This document shows, in pieces, positions 9,208 to 18,471 of a stretch of DNA of 64,000 nt; within the stretch, counting starts at the first letter, position 1, and each line of letters starts with the position of its first letter. The DNA is taken from NCBI GenBank assembly GCA_002454195.1, contig DKIJ01000003.1, positions 78,618-142,617 on the forward strand, given 5' to 3'. The position numbers and the translations under genes were made by a program. This DNA comes from Flavobacterium sp. UBA6721. GTDB taxonomy: Bacteria; Bacteroidota; Bacteroidia; Flavobacteriales; Flavobacteriaceae. The notes beneath the pieces are model-generated. The model worked only from the letters and a program-made list of their open reading frames with translations, had not been told where the DNA came from and did not search any database.

Positions 9208-9349
9208 GTTTTTGGGTAATGTTTCAAATGCTTTTTGGGTCAAGTCCAAAACTTAGGGATTAAGCAATTAACCCATCACTCCCATGTGTTATTAAAAAAA
9301 TCCCAATACATATTTGCAAATTTGATATATTTATGCAAAATTTATATAC

Positions 9350-9768
9350 ATGGATGATATCAAATGCCCTAAATGTCAAAACAATGCAATTGTTAAAAGT
9401 GGTATTATCAAAAACAAGCAGCGCTATTTATGCAAAAACTGTAACTATTTTTTACGGTAAATAAAATTGGAAAAAAAATAGATGATTATTACGTAACCAA
9501 GGCATTACAACTGTATCTAGAAGGATTAAGCTTCAGAGAAATTGAGCGAATAATAGGTGTCTCGCACGTAAGTATTAGCAATTGGATAAAATCATTCAAT
9601 ATTAAAAAACCCGCCAACACCAACTACCACCCCACCTACAAAATTCTAAACCATTTAGAACTAGTAGAATATATACGAAACAAAGATACCCTTTCAAGTG
9701 CAGGAATGATTATAACGGAATTAGGTGATAAATTTATGGTAATTAAATGGGAGCGATTTAAAAAATAA
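9350..9768 (+). pseudogene. InsA-like zinc-ribbon/HTH protein, frameshifted
   Basis: Starting at ATG 9350, the frame encodes a zinc ribbon (MDDIKCPKCQNNAIVKSG, then RYLCKNCNYF) with two CxxC pairs, then hits TAA after 36 codons. Adding one T to the six-T run near 9447-9452 opens a second frame for about 100 codons without a stop. That frame reads TVNKIGKKIDDYYVTKALQ, a helix-turn-helix (LSFREIERIIGVSHVSISNW), and ends IKWERFKK at 9768. The zinc-ribbon plus HTH arrangement resembles IS1 InsA, but no InsB/DDE part follows, so this may be a stand-alone regulator derived from a transposon protein. It lies just ahead of the acetate genes. It is either a true frameshift pseudogene or a homopolymer sequencing error. 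Confidence 0.65.
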
Positions 9769-9870
9769 CTATACTATTTACAGGTATATATATATTATTT
9801 TTTTTCTAAATAAAAAAACTGAATTTGCTTGTCTATTCAACCAAAATCAACCTTAATTTATTTTAACCTT

Positions 9871-10431
9871 ATGGAACAAGTATTAAAAGACACTACTGCC
9901 AACCCAGCTCCTCTGGGACTATTTGGCTTTGGAATGACAACTATGTTATTAAACATTCACAATGCCGGATTCTTCGAACTTAACGCTATGATTATGGGTA
10001 TGGGCATCTTTTTTGGAGGTACTCAACAAGTAATTGCGGGCATTATGGAATGGAAAAAAGGAAACGGTTTTGCTATGGCAGCATTTACATCTTATGGTTT
10101 CTTCTGGATTTCGCTAGTTACTTTATGGCTATTACCTTTAATAGGAGTAACAAAACCTGATGATGCCTCAATGGGGTGCTATTTAGGAATTTGGGGGTTA
10201 TTCACTCTGGCTTTTTTTATTGGCACTTTAAACGGTAATACAATTGGAAAATTAATATTTGGCTCCTTAGTTATCCTGTTCGGATTATTATCTGCAGCTA
10301 GTTTTACTGGAAGCGAGAGTTTACATACTATTGCCGGTTACGAAGGAATTCTTTGTGGATTCTTTGCTTTTTATGAGGCTGCCGCTATTGTAATGAATGA
10401 AAAACTTGGAAGACAAGTTTTACCTTTATAA
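9871..10431 (+). CDS. GPR1/FUN34/YaaH (SatP) family acetate transporter
   Basis: A 186-aa inner-membrane protein with six hydrophobic helices. It opens with the family signature NPAPLGLFGFGMTT (residues about 11-24). The family mediates acetate (and succinate) uptake coupled to protons. The ATG at 9871 is chosen over a TTG at 9829: it puts the signature near the N-terminus as usual and follows an A/T-rich leader. It is the first gene of a co-directional acetate cluster: small membrane protein, symporter-kinase, receiver, acetyl-CoA synthetase. Substrate assignment is by family and supported by this context. Confidence 0.92.
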   Translation: MEQVLKDTTANPAPLGLFGFGMTTMLLNIHNAGFFELNAMIMGMGIFFGGTQQVIAGIMEWKKGNGFAMAAFTSYGFFWISLVTLWLLPLIGVTKPDDASMGCYLGIWGLFTLAFFIGTLNGNTIGKLIFGSLVILFGLLSAASFTGSESLHTIAGYEGILCGFFAFYEAAAIVMNEKLGRQVLPL

Positions 10432-10495
10432 TTAAAGATATTTTTTATTTGAAACCTAAAACAGAATCATAAAAACTAAACAATCAATAAACTGA

Positions 10496-10525
10496 ACAAT
10501 AGCTTTACATTGGTAAGGCTATTGT
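10496..10525 (+). terminator. Hairpin between SatP and the sensor operon
   Basis: ACAATAGC (10496-10503) pairs perfectly with GCTATTGT (10518-10525). The T tract after it is short, so it could be a weak terminator of the transporter transcript or a leader hairpin of the next genes, whose first ATG is at 10539. Confidence 0.4.
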
Positions 10526-10538
10526 GTTTCAAATTGGA

Positions 10539-10733
10539 ATGAAAAAAAGGCATGAACAAAAATTAATCATCCTTTCAATGCTAATGATTTTAGCATTGAA
10601 CATTCCGCTTATATTATTGTTTGATAGTTCAAAACCGCTATTTGGCTTCCCAATTATTTACATTTATATTTTTTCAGCTTGGTTATTTTCAATTGGAACC
10701 ACCTACTTAATCATTAAAAAATATTATGAGTAG
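10539..10733 (+). CDS. Small two-helix membrane protein upstream of the symporter-kinase
   Basis: A 64-aa protein starting MKKRHEQKLIILSMLMIL, with two transmembrane helices (about 10-28 and 35-57) and a lysine/tyrosine-rich end. The ATG at 10539 is preferred over an upstream GTG at 10524 that lies in the hairpin. Its stop overlaps the start of the symporter-kinase by 8 bases, so translation is likely coupled. Such small partners are common before sodium:solute symporters, and this may be an accessory subunit; I do not recognise a named family. Confidence 0.75.
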   Translation: MKKRHEQKLIILSMLMILALNIPLILLFDSSKPLFGFPIIYIYIFSAWLFSIGTTYLIIKKYYE

Positions 10734-13428
10734 TATTGGTCTTTTATTGATTTTAAGTATTTACGTCGTAATACTTTTTTATATTGCACATTGGTCTGAA
10801 AAAAGAAGTCGTTCAAAATGGACTAACAATCCTTATATTTATTCCTTTTCATTAGCCGTATATTGTACTGCATGGACGTATTATGGCAGTATTGGGTTAG
10901 CTGCTAAATCAGGTCTAGATTATTTACCTATCTATTTAGGACCAATTATTATAATCCCCATTTGGATTATTATTCTGAAAAGGATAATCCAAATATCCCG
11001 AATCAATAAAATAACCAGCATTGCCGATTTTATTTCGCTACGTTATGGAAACAGCCGATCACTAGGAGCTTTAGTGACACTAATTGCAATATTTGGAATT
11101 GTTCCCTATATCGCTTTACAACTTAAAGCGATTTCTGACACCTTTCATATTATTACTCAAACACAGGCTAAGTCCGATATATATTCGGACACAACCACTT
11201 ATGTTTGTATTGCCTTGGCTTTATTTGCATCCTATTATGGAAACAAATATGTTGATGCTTCAGAAAAAAGAAGAGGAATTGTTACCGCAATTGCTATAGA
11301 ATCTATCTTGAAATTAGTCTTCTTCACAATTATTGGGATTTATGTAACCTTCTTCGTTTTTGATGGTTTTGACGATATTTACAACAAAGCATCTGTTTTA
11401 GAAAATTTCGACAAAAAAAACACTATCGGCGGTTTATCTAATGGTCTAAATTGGTTTTTTCTATGTCTCATTTCTATGTTTGCCATTTTCATTTTACCAA
11501 GACAATTCCACACTGCAATCGTAGAAAACAATCAGGAAAAACACGTAAGAACCGCTATTTGGCTGCTTCCACTGTACTTACTGCTTTTTAATATTTTTGT
11601 ATTCCCAATAGCTTGGGGAGGCAATATCCTTTTTGGAACACAGGGTTTGAATTCCGACACTTATTCCCTATTGATTCCGCAACATTTCAACAACAAATTA
11701 CTAACTGTTATTGTTTTTTTAGGAGGATTTTCGGCGGCGATTTCTATGATCATTGTTTCTTCTATTGCCCTTGCTACTATGCTTAGCAACAATCTATTGA
11801 TCCCTTATGGATTTATAGGTTCTTTGAAAAATATTTCACAAGAAAAGAACACTAAGCGCATCGTGCTCAGTCGAAAAATAGGCATCTTTATGTTGATAAT
11901 TTTGGCCTATATCATCTACCGTGTTTTTGTATTAGATTATACACTAGTTTCCATCGGATTAGTTTCATTTGTCATTATTGCCCAATTAGCCCCAGCATTC
12001 TTTGGTGCTTTATTTTGGAAAAGAGGATCAAAAAAAGGAGCCGTAACTGGAATCATTTTAGGTTTCCTAATTTGTTTTTACACCTTATTAATCCCATATG
12101 CCATTGGCACAACAGGAACCGAAAGTACATTTGTACAAGAAGGTCCTTGGGGAGTAGCCTTATTAAAACCCTTTCAACTTTTTGGACTTGACTATTTAGA
12201 CCCTATTCCACAAGCCGTTTTTTGGAGTTTATTAGTCAATTTATTGAGTTACATGGCCGTTTCAGTAAGTTTTAGCGGCAATTACAGAGTACGTAACTAT
12301 GCCGAAATGTTTGTAGATATTGACCGTTACATTACGAATCACGAAAATGCCTACGTTTGGAAAGGGACAGCAAATATTTCAGATATTCAAAAAATATTGG
12401 AACGTTTTTTAGGAAGCGAAAGAACCAAAAGAGCCTTGAATATTTTTAATTTAAAATACAATATCGACAAAGACAATGAAATAGCCGATGCCCGTTTTAT
12501 TAAATTTGCCGAGAATTTACTCACTGGACATATTGGAACCGCTTCGGCTAAAATTGTAATATCGAGCGTTGCTAAAGAAGACAAAATCAGTCTTCCTGAA
12601 GTATTACGCATTTTAGAAGAATCCAAAGAACATATCATCATCAATAAAAAACTGGTTGAAAGTTCGAATGAATTAAAAATGCTGTCCGAACAACATCAGT
12701 CGGCCAATCAGGAACTCATCAATAAGGACATGCAAAAAGATGAATTCTTAGATACGGTAACCCACGAGTTGAGAACTCCTTTTACCGCCATTAGAGCAGC
12801 TACTGAAATTTTGCATGACGATGAAAACATACCAACCGAAGTTCGTCAAAAGTTTTTACAAAACATCATAGCCGAATCCGACCGACTTAACCGTTTAATT
12901 GATAAACTGTTGGATTTAGAAAAATTTGAAACGGGCAAACAAAAGATCTACCTTTCAAGAAATAACATTTGTAATACTATAAATAATACTTTAGAATCTT
13001 TACAGCAATTTATTATAAACAAAAAAATAAGTCTCGAATATTCCCAACAAAAGAGTGAAATAAAAGCTTTCTATGACGAAGACCGTATTATTCAGGTAGT
13101 ACACAACTTATTTTCGAACGCCATAAAATTTTGTCCAAATACTGAAGGCAAAATAAAAATCAACATTTATGAAGATGCTAATTTTGTATCGGTAAGTATT
13201 CACAATAACGGGAAAGAAATAAATCCAGAAGATCTAGAAGCTGTTTTTGACAAATTTTATCAGTCCCGAAATCAAAATATTAAAAAACCAATAGGAAGCG
13301 GCTTAGGATTAGCTATTTGTAAAAAAATTATTGAACACCATAAAGGAAAAATTTGGGCCGAAAGTTCCCAAAGTAACGGAACAACTATTACTTTTACATT
13401 GCCCAATTACAATACATCCGAAAAATGA
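10726..13428 (+). CDS. Sodium:solute symporter-fused sensor histidine kinase (CbrA-like)
   Basis: A 900-aa membrane sensor. Residues 1 to about 500 form a multi-helix sodium:solute symporter (SSS) domain. A linker follows, then a HisKA dimerisation domain with H-box DTVTHELRTPF (His near 679), and a HATPase_c domain with N-box HNLFSNAIKF (near 793), DKFYQS, and the G2 box GSGLGLAICKKI near 857. The architecture matches Pseudomonas CbrA, where the transporter half senses or moves a solute. Here it sits between an acetate transporter and acetyl-CoA synthetase, so acetate or a related carboxylate is the likely ligand (inference). It overlaps the receiver gene by an ATGA junction. Confidence 0.92.
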   Translation: MSSIGLLLILSIYVVILFYIAHWSEKRSRSKWTNNPYIYSFSLAVYCTAWTYYGSIGLAAKSGLDYLPIYLGPIIIIPIWIIILKRIIQISRINKITSIADFISLRYGNSRSLGALVTLIAIFGIVPYIALQLKAISDTFHIITQTQAKSDIYSDTTTYVCIALALFASYYGNKYVDASEKRRGIVTAIAIESILKLVFFTIIGIYVTFFVFDGFDDIYNKASVLENFDKKNTIGGLSNGLNWFFLCLISMFAIFILPRQFHTAIVENNQEKHVRTAIWLLPLYLLLFNIFVFPIAWGGNILFGTQGLNSDTYSLLIPQHFNNKLLTVIVFLGGFSAAISMIIVSSIALATMLSNNLLIPYGFIGSLKNISQEKNTKRIVLSRKIGIFMLIILAYIIYRVFVLDYTLVSIGLVSFVIIAQLAPAFFGALFWKRGSKKGAVTGIILGFLICFYTLLIPYAIGTTGTESTFVQEGPWGVALLKPFQLFGLDYLDPIPQAVFWSLLVNLLSYMAVSVSFSGNYRVRNYAEMFVDIDRYITNHENAYVWKGTANISDIQKILERFLGSERTKRALNIFNLKYNIDKDNEIADARFIKFAENLLTGHIGTASAKIVISSVAKEDKISLPEVLRILEESKEHIIINKKLVESSNELKMLSEQHQSANQELINKDMQKDEFLDTVTHELRTPFTAIRAATEILHDDENIPTEVRQKFLQNIIAESDRLNRLIDKLLDLEKFETGKQKIYLSRNNICNTINNTLESLQQFIINKKISLEYSQQKSEIKAFYDEDRIIQVVHNLFSNAIKFCPNTEGKIKINIYEDANFVSVSIHNNGKEINPEDLEAVFDKFYQSRNQNIKKPIGSGLGLAICKKIIEHHKGKIWAESSQSNGTTITFTLPNYNTSEK

Positions 13429-13787
13429 AAAAAATATTAATTGTAGATGACGAGCCTAATATTGTAATGTCGCTGGAATACACCTTCAAAAAAAACAATT
13501 TTGAAGTATTCATTGCACGCGACGGGCAAGAAGCATTAGACACATTACAAAATCAACAACCAGACATCATCATACTTGATGTAATGATGCCAATGGTGGA
13601 TGGCTACAGTACATTAGAACAAATAAAGAAAAACCCAGCCTTAGAAAATTGTAAAGTAATTTTTCTATTAGCAAAAAACAAAGAACAAGATATTGAAAAA
13701 GGTCTTGCTCTAGAGGCCAACCTCTACATCACTAAACCTTTTTCATTAAAGAAATTAGTAGAACAAGTCCAAGAATTATTAAACTAA
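13425..13787 (+). CDS. Single-domain response regulator (CheY-like receiver)
   Basis: A 120-aa receiver domain without an output domain. The acidic pair DDEPN (residues 8-12), phospho-acceptor Asp52 in ILDVMMP and the lysine of ITKPF are present. The position that normally holds the conserved switch Thr/Ser is Leu82 (VIFLLAK, codon TTA), which is unusual and could alter signalling. The start overlaps the kinase stop by four bases (ATGA), so the two form a cognate pair. With no DNA-binding domain it must act through another protein or as a phosphate sink. Confidence 0.93.
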   Translation: MKKILIVDDEPNIVMSLEYTFKKNNFEVFIARDGQEALDTLQNQQPDIIILDVMMPMVDGYSTLEQIKKNPALENCKVIFLLAKNKEQDIEKGLALEANLYITKPFSLKKLVEQVQELLN

Positions 13788-13809
13788 CTAAAACCCTTTT
13801 CATAAAATC

Positions 13810-15717
13810 ATGAGTCGTTACAAAATAAGTAATTTCGAAGAGTACTTCAAAGAATACAAAAAATCGATCAAAGACCCGAAGAAATTTTGGGACAAAATCG
13901 CATCAGAAAACTTTACTTGGTACCAAGAATGGGACAAGGTTGTTGATTTTAACATGGCTGAAGCCGAAATCAAATGGTTTGTTGATGCTAAAGTAAACAT
14001 CACTAAAAACTGTATTGATCGCCATCTTGCAAAAAAAGGCGAAAAAACAGCTATTATTTTCGAACCAAACAACCCAGACGAACCTTCACAATCATTTACT
14101 TACAATGAATTACATCAAAAAGTAAGCAAAATGGCTAATGTATTATTAAGTCAAGGAGTTCAAAAAGGAGATCGTGTTTGTATTTATCTACCTATGATTC
14201 CTGAATTAGCCATCGCTACTCTGGCTTGTGCTCGTATCGGTGCTATTCACTCAGTCGTGTTTGCAGGATTTTCTGCCTCAGCTGTTGCAGCCCGCATTAA
14301 CGATAGCGAATGCAAAATGGTCATCACTTCAGATGGTGGGTATCGTGGTAACAAGACCATCGACTTAAAAGGAATTGTAGACGAAGCGCTTAACAATTGT
14401 CCATCGGTAGAAAAAGTTTTAGTAGCCCAAAGAACAAATACTACAGTTCAGATGAAAGAAGGTCGTGACTTATGGTTAGCACCTCTTTTAGATTCTGCCT
14501 CTAATAACAACACGGCTGAAATTATGGATGCCGAAGACCCATTATTTATTCTTTACACTTCGGGTTCAACCGGAAAACCGAAAGGAATGGTTCATACCAC
14601 TGCAGGTTATATGGTATACACTGCTTATACCTTCCAGAATGTTTTCAATTATGAAGAAAATGATATTTTCTGGTGTACTGCCGATATCGGTTGGATTACT
14701 GGACACTCTTATATCCTTTACGGACCACTATTAAACGGAGCCACTACCGTAATATTTGAAGGAGTACCATCTTACCCTGACTTTAGTCGTTTTTGGCAAA
14801 TTATCGAAAAACACAAAGTAAACCAATTCTATACTGCGCCTACAGCCATTAGAGCTTTGGCAAAAGAAAGTTTGGATTATGTTCAAAAATACCCATTAAG
14901 TTCATTAAAAGTTATTGGTTCTGTTGGAGAACCTATCAACGAAGAAGCTTGGCACTGGTACAATGACCACGTAGGCGGAAAACGTTGTCCTGTTGTGGAT
15001 ACTTGGTGGCAAACAGAAACTGGAGGAATCCTAATCTCCCCTTTACCATTTATCACTCCTACAAAACCTACTTATGCAACTCTTCCTCTTCCAGGAATTC
15101 AGGCTGTATTAATGGATGAAAAACGAAATGAAATTGAAGACAATCAAGTCGTTGGAAGCTTATGCATTAAATTCCCTTGGCCTGGAATTGCCAGAACTAT
15201 TTGGGGCGACCACAAGCGCTATAAAGAAACCTATTTTTCTACCTTCCCAGGTAAATACTTTAGTGGAGACGGAGCATTGCGCGATGAAGTAGGTTACTAC
15301 CGTATCACCGGTGGTGTTGATGATGTAATTATTGTTTCAGGACATAATTTAGGGACAGCACCTATTGAAGATGCTATTAACGAACACCCAGCAGTAGCCG
15401 AAAGTGCTATTGTAGGTTTCCCACATGATATTAAAGGAAATGCCCTTTATGGTTTTGTTATTGTTAAAGAAACAGGAGAAAAACGCGACAAAGCAAACCT
15501 TGCAAAAGAAATCAATCAGCATATCGCTGACCATATTGGACCTATTGCCAAATTAGATAAAATCCAATTTGTATCAGGATTACCGAAAACACGCTCTGGA
15601 AAAATTATGCGTCGTATTCTACGTAAGATAGCTGAAGGAGATTTTTCAAACTTTGGTGACACAACCACCTTGTTAAACCCTGAAATTGTTGATGAAATTA
15701 AAGATGGAAGAATCTAA
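13810..15717 (+). CDS. acs: Acetate--CoA ligase (acetyl-CoA synthetase)
   Basis: A 635-aa ANL-superfamily enzyme that activates acetate to acetyl-CoA through acetyl-AMP. The adenylate-forming core motif YTSGSTGKPKGMVHT lies near residue 252, DTWWQTETGG near 397, and the C-terminal catalytic lysine motif KTRSGKIMRR near 597. That lysine is the usual site of regulatory acetylation. The size is typical of Acs. It follows the receiver gene by 22 bases and is probably in the same operon as the sensor pair. An intrinsic terminator follows 28 bases after the stop. Confidence 0.97.
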   Translation: MSRYKISNFEEYFKEYKKSIKDPKKFWDKIASENFTWYQEWDKVVDFNMAEAEIKWFVDAKVNITKNCIDRHLAKKGEKTAIIFEPNNPDEPSQSFTYNELHQKVSKMANVLLSQGVQKGDRVCIYLPMIPELAIATLACARIGAIHSVVFAGFSASAVAARINDSECKMVITSDGGYRGNKTIDLKGIVDEALNNCPSVEKVLVAQRTNTTVQMKEGRDLWLAPLLDSASNNNTAEIMDAEDPLFILYTSGSTGKPKGMVHTTAGYMVYTAYTFQNVFNYEENDIFWCTADIGWITGHSYILYGPLLNGATTVIFEGVPSYPDFSRFWQIIEKHKVNQFYTAPTAIRALAKESLDYVQKYPLSSLKVIGSVGEPINEEAWHWYNDHVGGKRCPVVDTWWQTETGGILISPLPFITPTKPTYATLPLPGIQAVLMDEKRNEIEDNQVVGSLCIKFPWPGIARTIWGDHKRYKETYFSTFPGKYFSGDGALRDEVGYYRITGGVDDVIIVSGHNLGTAPIEDAINEHPAVAESAIVGFPHDIKGNALYGFVIVKETGEKRDKANLAKEINQHIADHIGPIAKLDKIQFVSGLPKTRSGKIMRRILRKIAEGDFSNFGDTTTLLNPEIVDEIKDGRI

Positions 15718-15745
15718 TATTCAATCATAATTATTATACAAATCC

Positions 15746-15776
15746 AAAGCTGCTCCTTCCCAGAGCAGCTTTTTTT
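15746..15776 (+). terminator. Intrinsic terminator after acs
   Basis: AAAGCTGCTC (15746-15755) pairs with GAGCAGCTTT (15763-15772) around a 7-base loop, followed by T residues. Confidence 0.9.
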
Positions 15777-15941
15777 ATCAATTCAAGCAATTAAACTCCC
15801 TGATTACCTAAAAAAAGCGTAATTTTTACTACATTGCGAGAACAACACTATTTGTTCGATTAGCACAATTGCTGGCATTTACAATATAACCAACACTGAT
15901 AATCAAGCTTGTATTTTACAAATATTCGGTAATCTATTTTT

Positions 15942-17747
15942 ATGAAAAATGAATCCAATACATTAATACAAAGAATAGAGCCTCCTTTTTGGTTTTTAGG
16001 AATGCACAATCCAGAACTTCAAATCCTTTTTTACGGAAAAAATATCAGTCAGTGCAAGGTTACCTCTGAAAATAGTTGTGCCATAACCAATATCACTCGA
16101 ACTGAAAATCCCAACTTCCTATTTATTACAATAGATACTCGAAATAGTACTGAAAATGAAATTGAATTTATTTTCGAGTTGAACAACAAAAAAAGACATA
16201 TTCAAAAATACGAACTCAGAAAAAGGCGAAAAGATTCCGCGTTACGACAAAGTTTCGATGCCTCAGATTGTGTTTACCTTTTAATGCCCGATCGTTTTGC
16301 CAATGGAAATCCAAACAATCAAAACGACAAAACCACTGCTGAAAAATACAACAGAGATCTACCACAAGGTCGTCATGGTGGCGATATTGAAGGGATTATC
16401 AAGCATTTGGATTATATAAAATCGCTCGGTGCAACAGCTATTTGGAGCACACCTTTATGCGAAGACAATGATGCACAATATTCCTATCACGGTTATGCCC
16501 AATCTGACGTATATAAAATTGATCCTCGTTACGGCACCAATGAAGATTATGTACGTTTAGTTGAAAAAGCACATGAACAAGGACTTAAAATCATCATGGA
16601 TTATGTTACAAATCACTGGGGAATTGAACATTGGATATTTAAAGATTCTCCAACGAACGACTGGATTCACCGATTTGAAACCTACACCGAGACCAATCAT
16701 AAAAGAACTACCGCAATTGACATAAACGCCTCTAAAATTGACCGAATGATTTGCCTCAACGGTTGGTTTGTCCCTACGATGCCCGACGTAAACATTAGCA
16801 ATCCATTGGTTTTAAACTATCTAAAACAAAATGCCATTTGGTGGATTGAATACGCTAATTTGGATGGTTTTAGAGTTGATACTTATAATTATTCAGAACC
16901 AAAAGAGGTAGCCAAATGGACCAAAGCAATTACAGACGAATACCCGAATTTTAATCTTGTAGGTGAAATTACCATGCGAAATCAAAGTTTACTTTCGTAT
17001 TGGCAGAAAGACAGTCCTATTGCAAAAATCCAAAACTTCAATTCGTATTTACCTAGCGTAATGGATTTTGCCTTATCAGATGCGCTACAAACTGTTTTCA
17101 ATGAAGATGACGACACCTGGGATCAAGGAATAACAAAAATATACGATTTATTGGCCAAGGATTTTATTTTTCCCAATACCAATAATCTATTAATTTTTGG
17201 CGAAAACCATGATAGCCGAAGACTTAATCACAATTATAACAATGATATCCGTAAATACAAATTAGTAATGTGTATGCTGGCCACCTTGAGAGGCATACCC
17301 CAATTGTATTATGGCTCCGAAATTGGCATGACAGGAGACCAAAGTTTAGGAGACGCAGACATTAGAAGAGACTTCCCAGGAGGTTGGGCTACCGACAAAA
17401 ACAATGCTTTCAATCCTGAAAGCCGTTCGGAATGCCAAAAAACCTATTTTGACTTTACAAGTAAATTGTTTCAATGGCGAAAAACCAATGATGCCATCCA
17501 TTTTGGCAAAACAACCCATTACATCCCACAAAATAATGTATACGTCTATTTTAGATACAATTCACACAAATGTGTGATGGTTATCATAAACAACCACCCT
17601 GAAAAACAAGAATTTGGCACTGCACGTTTCAAAGAAAATATCGAAAATTACACCAAAGGAAAAGAAATATTCACTCAAATTACGTATGATTTACGTCAGC
17701 CAATTACCATCGAAGGAAAATCGGCATTAATTTTAGAACTAGAATAA
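15942..17747 (+). CDS. GH13 alpha-amylase family enzyme (cyclomaltodextrinase/neopullulanase type)
   Basis: A 601-aa protein with an N-terminal immunoglobulin-like cyclomaltodextrinase domain (about 1-110). A GH13 TIM barrel follows: region I DYVTNHW, region II GFRVDTYNY with the nucleophile Asp, region III VGEITM with the acid/base Glu, and region IV FGENHDSRR with the third Asp. A C-terminal beta domain ends the protein. No signal peptide is evident (MKNESNTLIQRIEPPFW), so a cytoplasmic place and action on imported malto-oligosaccharides or cyclodextrins are likely. It is a single gene after a terminator, with the GDPD gene 46 bases downstream. Confidence 0.9.
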   Translation: MKNESNTLIQRIEPPFWFLGMHNPELQILFYGKNISQCKVTSENSCAITNITRTENPNFLFITIDTRNSTENEIEFIFELNNKKRHIQKYELRKRRKDSALRQSFDASDCVYLLMPDRFANGNPNNQNDKTTAEKYNRDLPQGRHGGDIEGIIKHLDYIKSLGATAIWSTPLCEDNDAQYSYHGYAQSDVYKIDPRYGTNEDYVRLVEKAHEQGLKIIMDYVTNHWGIEHWIFKDSPTNDWIHRFETYTETNHKRTTAIDINASKIDRMICLNGWFVPTMPDVNISNPLVLNYLKQNAIWWIEYANLDGFRVDTYNYSEPKEVAKWTKAITDEYPNFNLVGEITMRNQSLLSYWQKDSPIAKIQNFNSYLPSVMDFALSDALQTVFNEDDDTWDQGITKIYDLLAKDFIFPNTNNLLIFGENHDSRRLNHNYNNDIRKYKLVMCMLATLRGIPQLYYGSEIGMTGDQSLGDADIRRDFPGGWATDKNNAFNPESRSECQKTYFDFTSKLFQWRKTNDAIHFGKTTHYIPQNNVYVYFRYNSHKCVMVIINNHPEKQEFGTARFKENIENYTKGKEIFTQITYDLRQPITIEGKSALILELE

Positions 17748-17767
17748 TCCTTAACTTTCCTATTTGC

Positions 17768-17775
17768 TATCTTTG
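17768..17775 (+). promoter_or_regulatory. -7 promoter element for the GDPD gene
   Basis: TATCTTTG fits TAnnTTTG and lies 18 bases before the ATG at 17794, followed by a 14-base run of A that leads to the start codon. No TTG at the right spacing. Confidence 0.6.
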
Positions 17776-17793
17776 TAAAAAAAAAAAAAATCA

Positions 17794-18471
17794 ATGCTCA
17801 AAATAGGACATCGTGGTGCTAAGGGTTACACACCTGAAAACACCCTAATAAGTTTCGAAAAAGCGATTGAAATGCAAGCGCATGGCATTGAACTCGATGT
17901 TCACCTGAGTAATGATGCTAATCTTATGGTGATTCATGATGAAACCATTGACCGAACGACAAACGGCAAAGGCTTTGTAAATCAAATGAGCTGTTCAGAA
18001 TTACAAAAATTCAAAATTGAAGATCAGCAATACATTCCCACTTTAGAAGAAGTGCTAAACTTAGTCAACCGTCGATGTTGGGTTAATATCGAATTAAAAA
18101 GTTACGAAACCATACCCAAAGTAATCGAAATTATTGAAAAATACATCCATAATAAAAACTGGACGTATACTGATTTTATCGTTTCAAGCTTTGACTGGAA
18201 CGCCTTAAAAGAGCTAAAATCAAGAAATCCAAAAATTCCTATTGGCATCCTTACCGAAGAGGATTGGGGAGAAGCTCTCGCTTTCGCAAAATGGATTCAG
18301 GCCAAATCCATACATCCTGATTTTAAATTATTGAATGCAGAAAACACCCAAATTTTACAACAAAATGGCTTTGAAGTATTCCCTTGGACAGTAAACGAAA
18401 AAACGGATATTACAAAAATGAAATCTTTTAATGTAAACGGAATCATCTCCGATTTTCCAGATAGAATATGA
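17794..18471 (+). CDS. Glycerophosphodiester phosphodiesterase (GDPD family)
   Basis: A 225-aa TIM-barrel enzyme that hydrolyses glycerophosphodiesters to glycerol-3-phosphate and an alcohol. The catalytic signature is complete: HRGAKGYTPENT (residues 4-15), GIELDVHLSND with the metal-binding Glu/Asp, and VIHDETIDRTTNGKG with the second catalytic His. WVNIELKSYE gives the third metal ligand. There is no signal peptide, so it is cytosolic. Its stop overlaps the next start (ATGA at 18468), so it is coupled to the flavoprotein gene. Confidence 0.92.
   Translation: MLKIGHRGAKGYTPENTLISFEKAIEMQAHGIELDVHLSNDANLMVIHDETIDRTTNGKGFVNQMSCSELQKFKIEDQQYIPTLEEVLNLVNRRCWVNIELKSYETIPKVIEIIEKYIHNKNWTYTDFIVSSFDWNALKELKSRNPKIPIGILTEEDWGEALAFAKWIQAKSIHPDFKLLNAENTQILQQNGFEVFPWTVNEKTDITKMKSFNVNGIISDFPDRI

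Noticed and set aside
9350..9768. Active IS1 element
   Set aside because: Only the InsA-like part is present; there is no InsB or DDE catalytic region and no terminal inverted repeats.
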